A stretch of 64,000 bases of DNA from Ursus arctos. Lineage: Eukaryota > Chordata > Mammalia > Carnivora > Ursidae. A program made the translations under genes and the position numbers. Location of the stretch: contig NW_026622985.1 of NCBI RefSeq assembly GCF_023065955.2, positions 70,917,931 through 70,981,930 of the forward strand, given 5' to 3'. Under the pieces are notes generated by a model that had not been told where the DNA came from, did no database searches, and saw only the letters and a program-made list of their open reading frames with translations. Positions 63,351 to 64,000 of this stretch are shown piece after piece (positions within the stretch are counted from its first letter, which is position 1; the number at the start of each line of letters is the position of its first letter).

Positions 63351-63869
63351 ACAGAACACTGAGGCTCAAAGAGCATGGGTTCCTGTTCATGGATATACCT
63401 ACTGGGCCAGAGCTGCATTGTTACAGCATCTTTGCAAGCCACGTTACCTTTAATCACTTCCATGGTTGCTTTGTTGTCATGCTACTTTTGGCCTCTACCC
63501 ATGGTCCTCCCGAATAATGACATTATTCCATTTGGCCAAATTAAAATTTCCTATTGTTCTGTTCACTGGATGTGTAAATATCCTTGAAGGTTACAAAGAC
63601 AGTGTAACCTGTATAAAAACGCTTCAACTCAGGTTCTGCCTAGGAAGAGGAAGCAAGCCTCTCCCTTCATGGTGCAGGAACTGAGCCTATAGCCAGGGGA
63701 TGGCCAGTGATGCTGACACAAAGGCTATGCTGCTGAGCACTGACTGGCTCTTTATAGACCCATTGGGCTGCTTCAGCCCAACCTTTAATCATTCCTAAGC
63801 CCCAGATCAGAAATAAAAACTGAACTGTGTAGGACTTGAGACATTTCGCTCTGGTGATAAGGAACACAT

Positions 63870-63990
63870 ATTTGGAAATAAACACCCTTGGGTTTGAATT
63901 CTAGCTCCACGATCTACTAGCTAAGTGATGTTGGAAAAGTCACTTAAGTTCTCCCAGCTGCAATTTCTTCCTGTGCCATCATAGGATTTA
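63870..63990 (+). mobile_element. MIR SINE fragment
   Basis: 'cttgggtttgaattctagct', 'agctaagtgatgttggaaaa' and 'gtcacttaagttctcccagc' match the 5' half and core of MIR. Confidence 0.75.
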
Positions 63991-64000
63991 TTTCGTTAGG

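Overview
This window is a vertebrate, mammalian, intron-rich stretch lying entirely inside one gene: CFTR, the ABCC7 chloride/bicarbonate channel, read on the + strand. Twelve consecutive internal coding exons were located by matching their translations to the known CFTR protein. They correspond to human exons 12 to 23 (legacy 11, 12, 13, 14a, 14b, 15, 16, 17a, 17b, 18, 19, 20). Every exon is bounded by AG at its acceptor and GT at its donor. The joined coding length is 2298 nt, exactly 766 codons, with no stop or frameshift, so the gene looks intact. The window starts in intron 11, after the exon that holds F508 in human, and ends in intron 23, before exon 24. No promoter, first exon, last exon or polyadenylation site of CFTR is present.

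Layout. Exons 12 and 13 (3.5-6.3 kb) encode the end of NBD1, with the ABC signature and Walker B. Exon 14 (8.3-9.0 kb) is the large regulatory-domain exon with its array of PKA sites. Exons 15 to 21 (10.9-30.3 kb) encode the second transmembrane domain, including the glycosylated loop ECL4 and the intracellular loops. Exon 22 (43.2 kb) is the TMD2-NBD2 linker and start of NBD2. Exon 23 (57.0 kb) carries the NBD2 Walker A and ends at the Q-loop glutamine. Introns 15, 21 and 22 are the largest (8.1, 12.8 and 13.6 kb) and hold most of the repeats.

Organism. The introns contain about 18 tRNA-Lys-derived Can-SINEs, recognised by the GCGCCTGGGTGGCTCAG-type head, (CT)n-rich tail and AATAAA-rich 3' end. 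These are restricted to Carnivora. Several are of a type with a GGCACAGCGGTTAAGCG-like head that I associate with bears and giant panda, so a caniform carnivoran, probably an ursid or close relative, is most likely. The species is an inference. L1 copies with carnivore-type 3' ends, old L1, L2, MIR, hAT-type and MLT1 copies fill much of the rest.

No undescribed genetic system was found. The most interesting observations are protein-level differences from human CFTR: two extra N-glycosylation sequons in ECL4, loss of extracellular arginines 899 and 1128, a rearranged set of R-domain phosphosites, and small in-frame length changes. Others are a TSD-defined L1 carrying two nested SINEs in intron 22, an inverted SINE pair, two tetranucleotide microsatellites, and a few moderately long unexplained ORF blocks in introns. 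Human residue numbers come from memory of the human protein and were not checked by alignment software.
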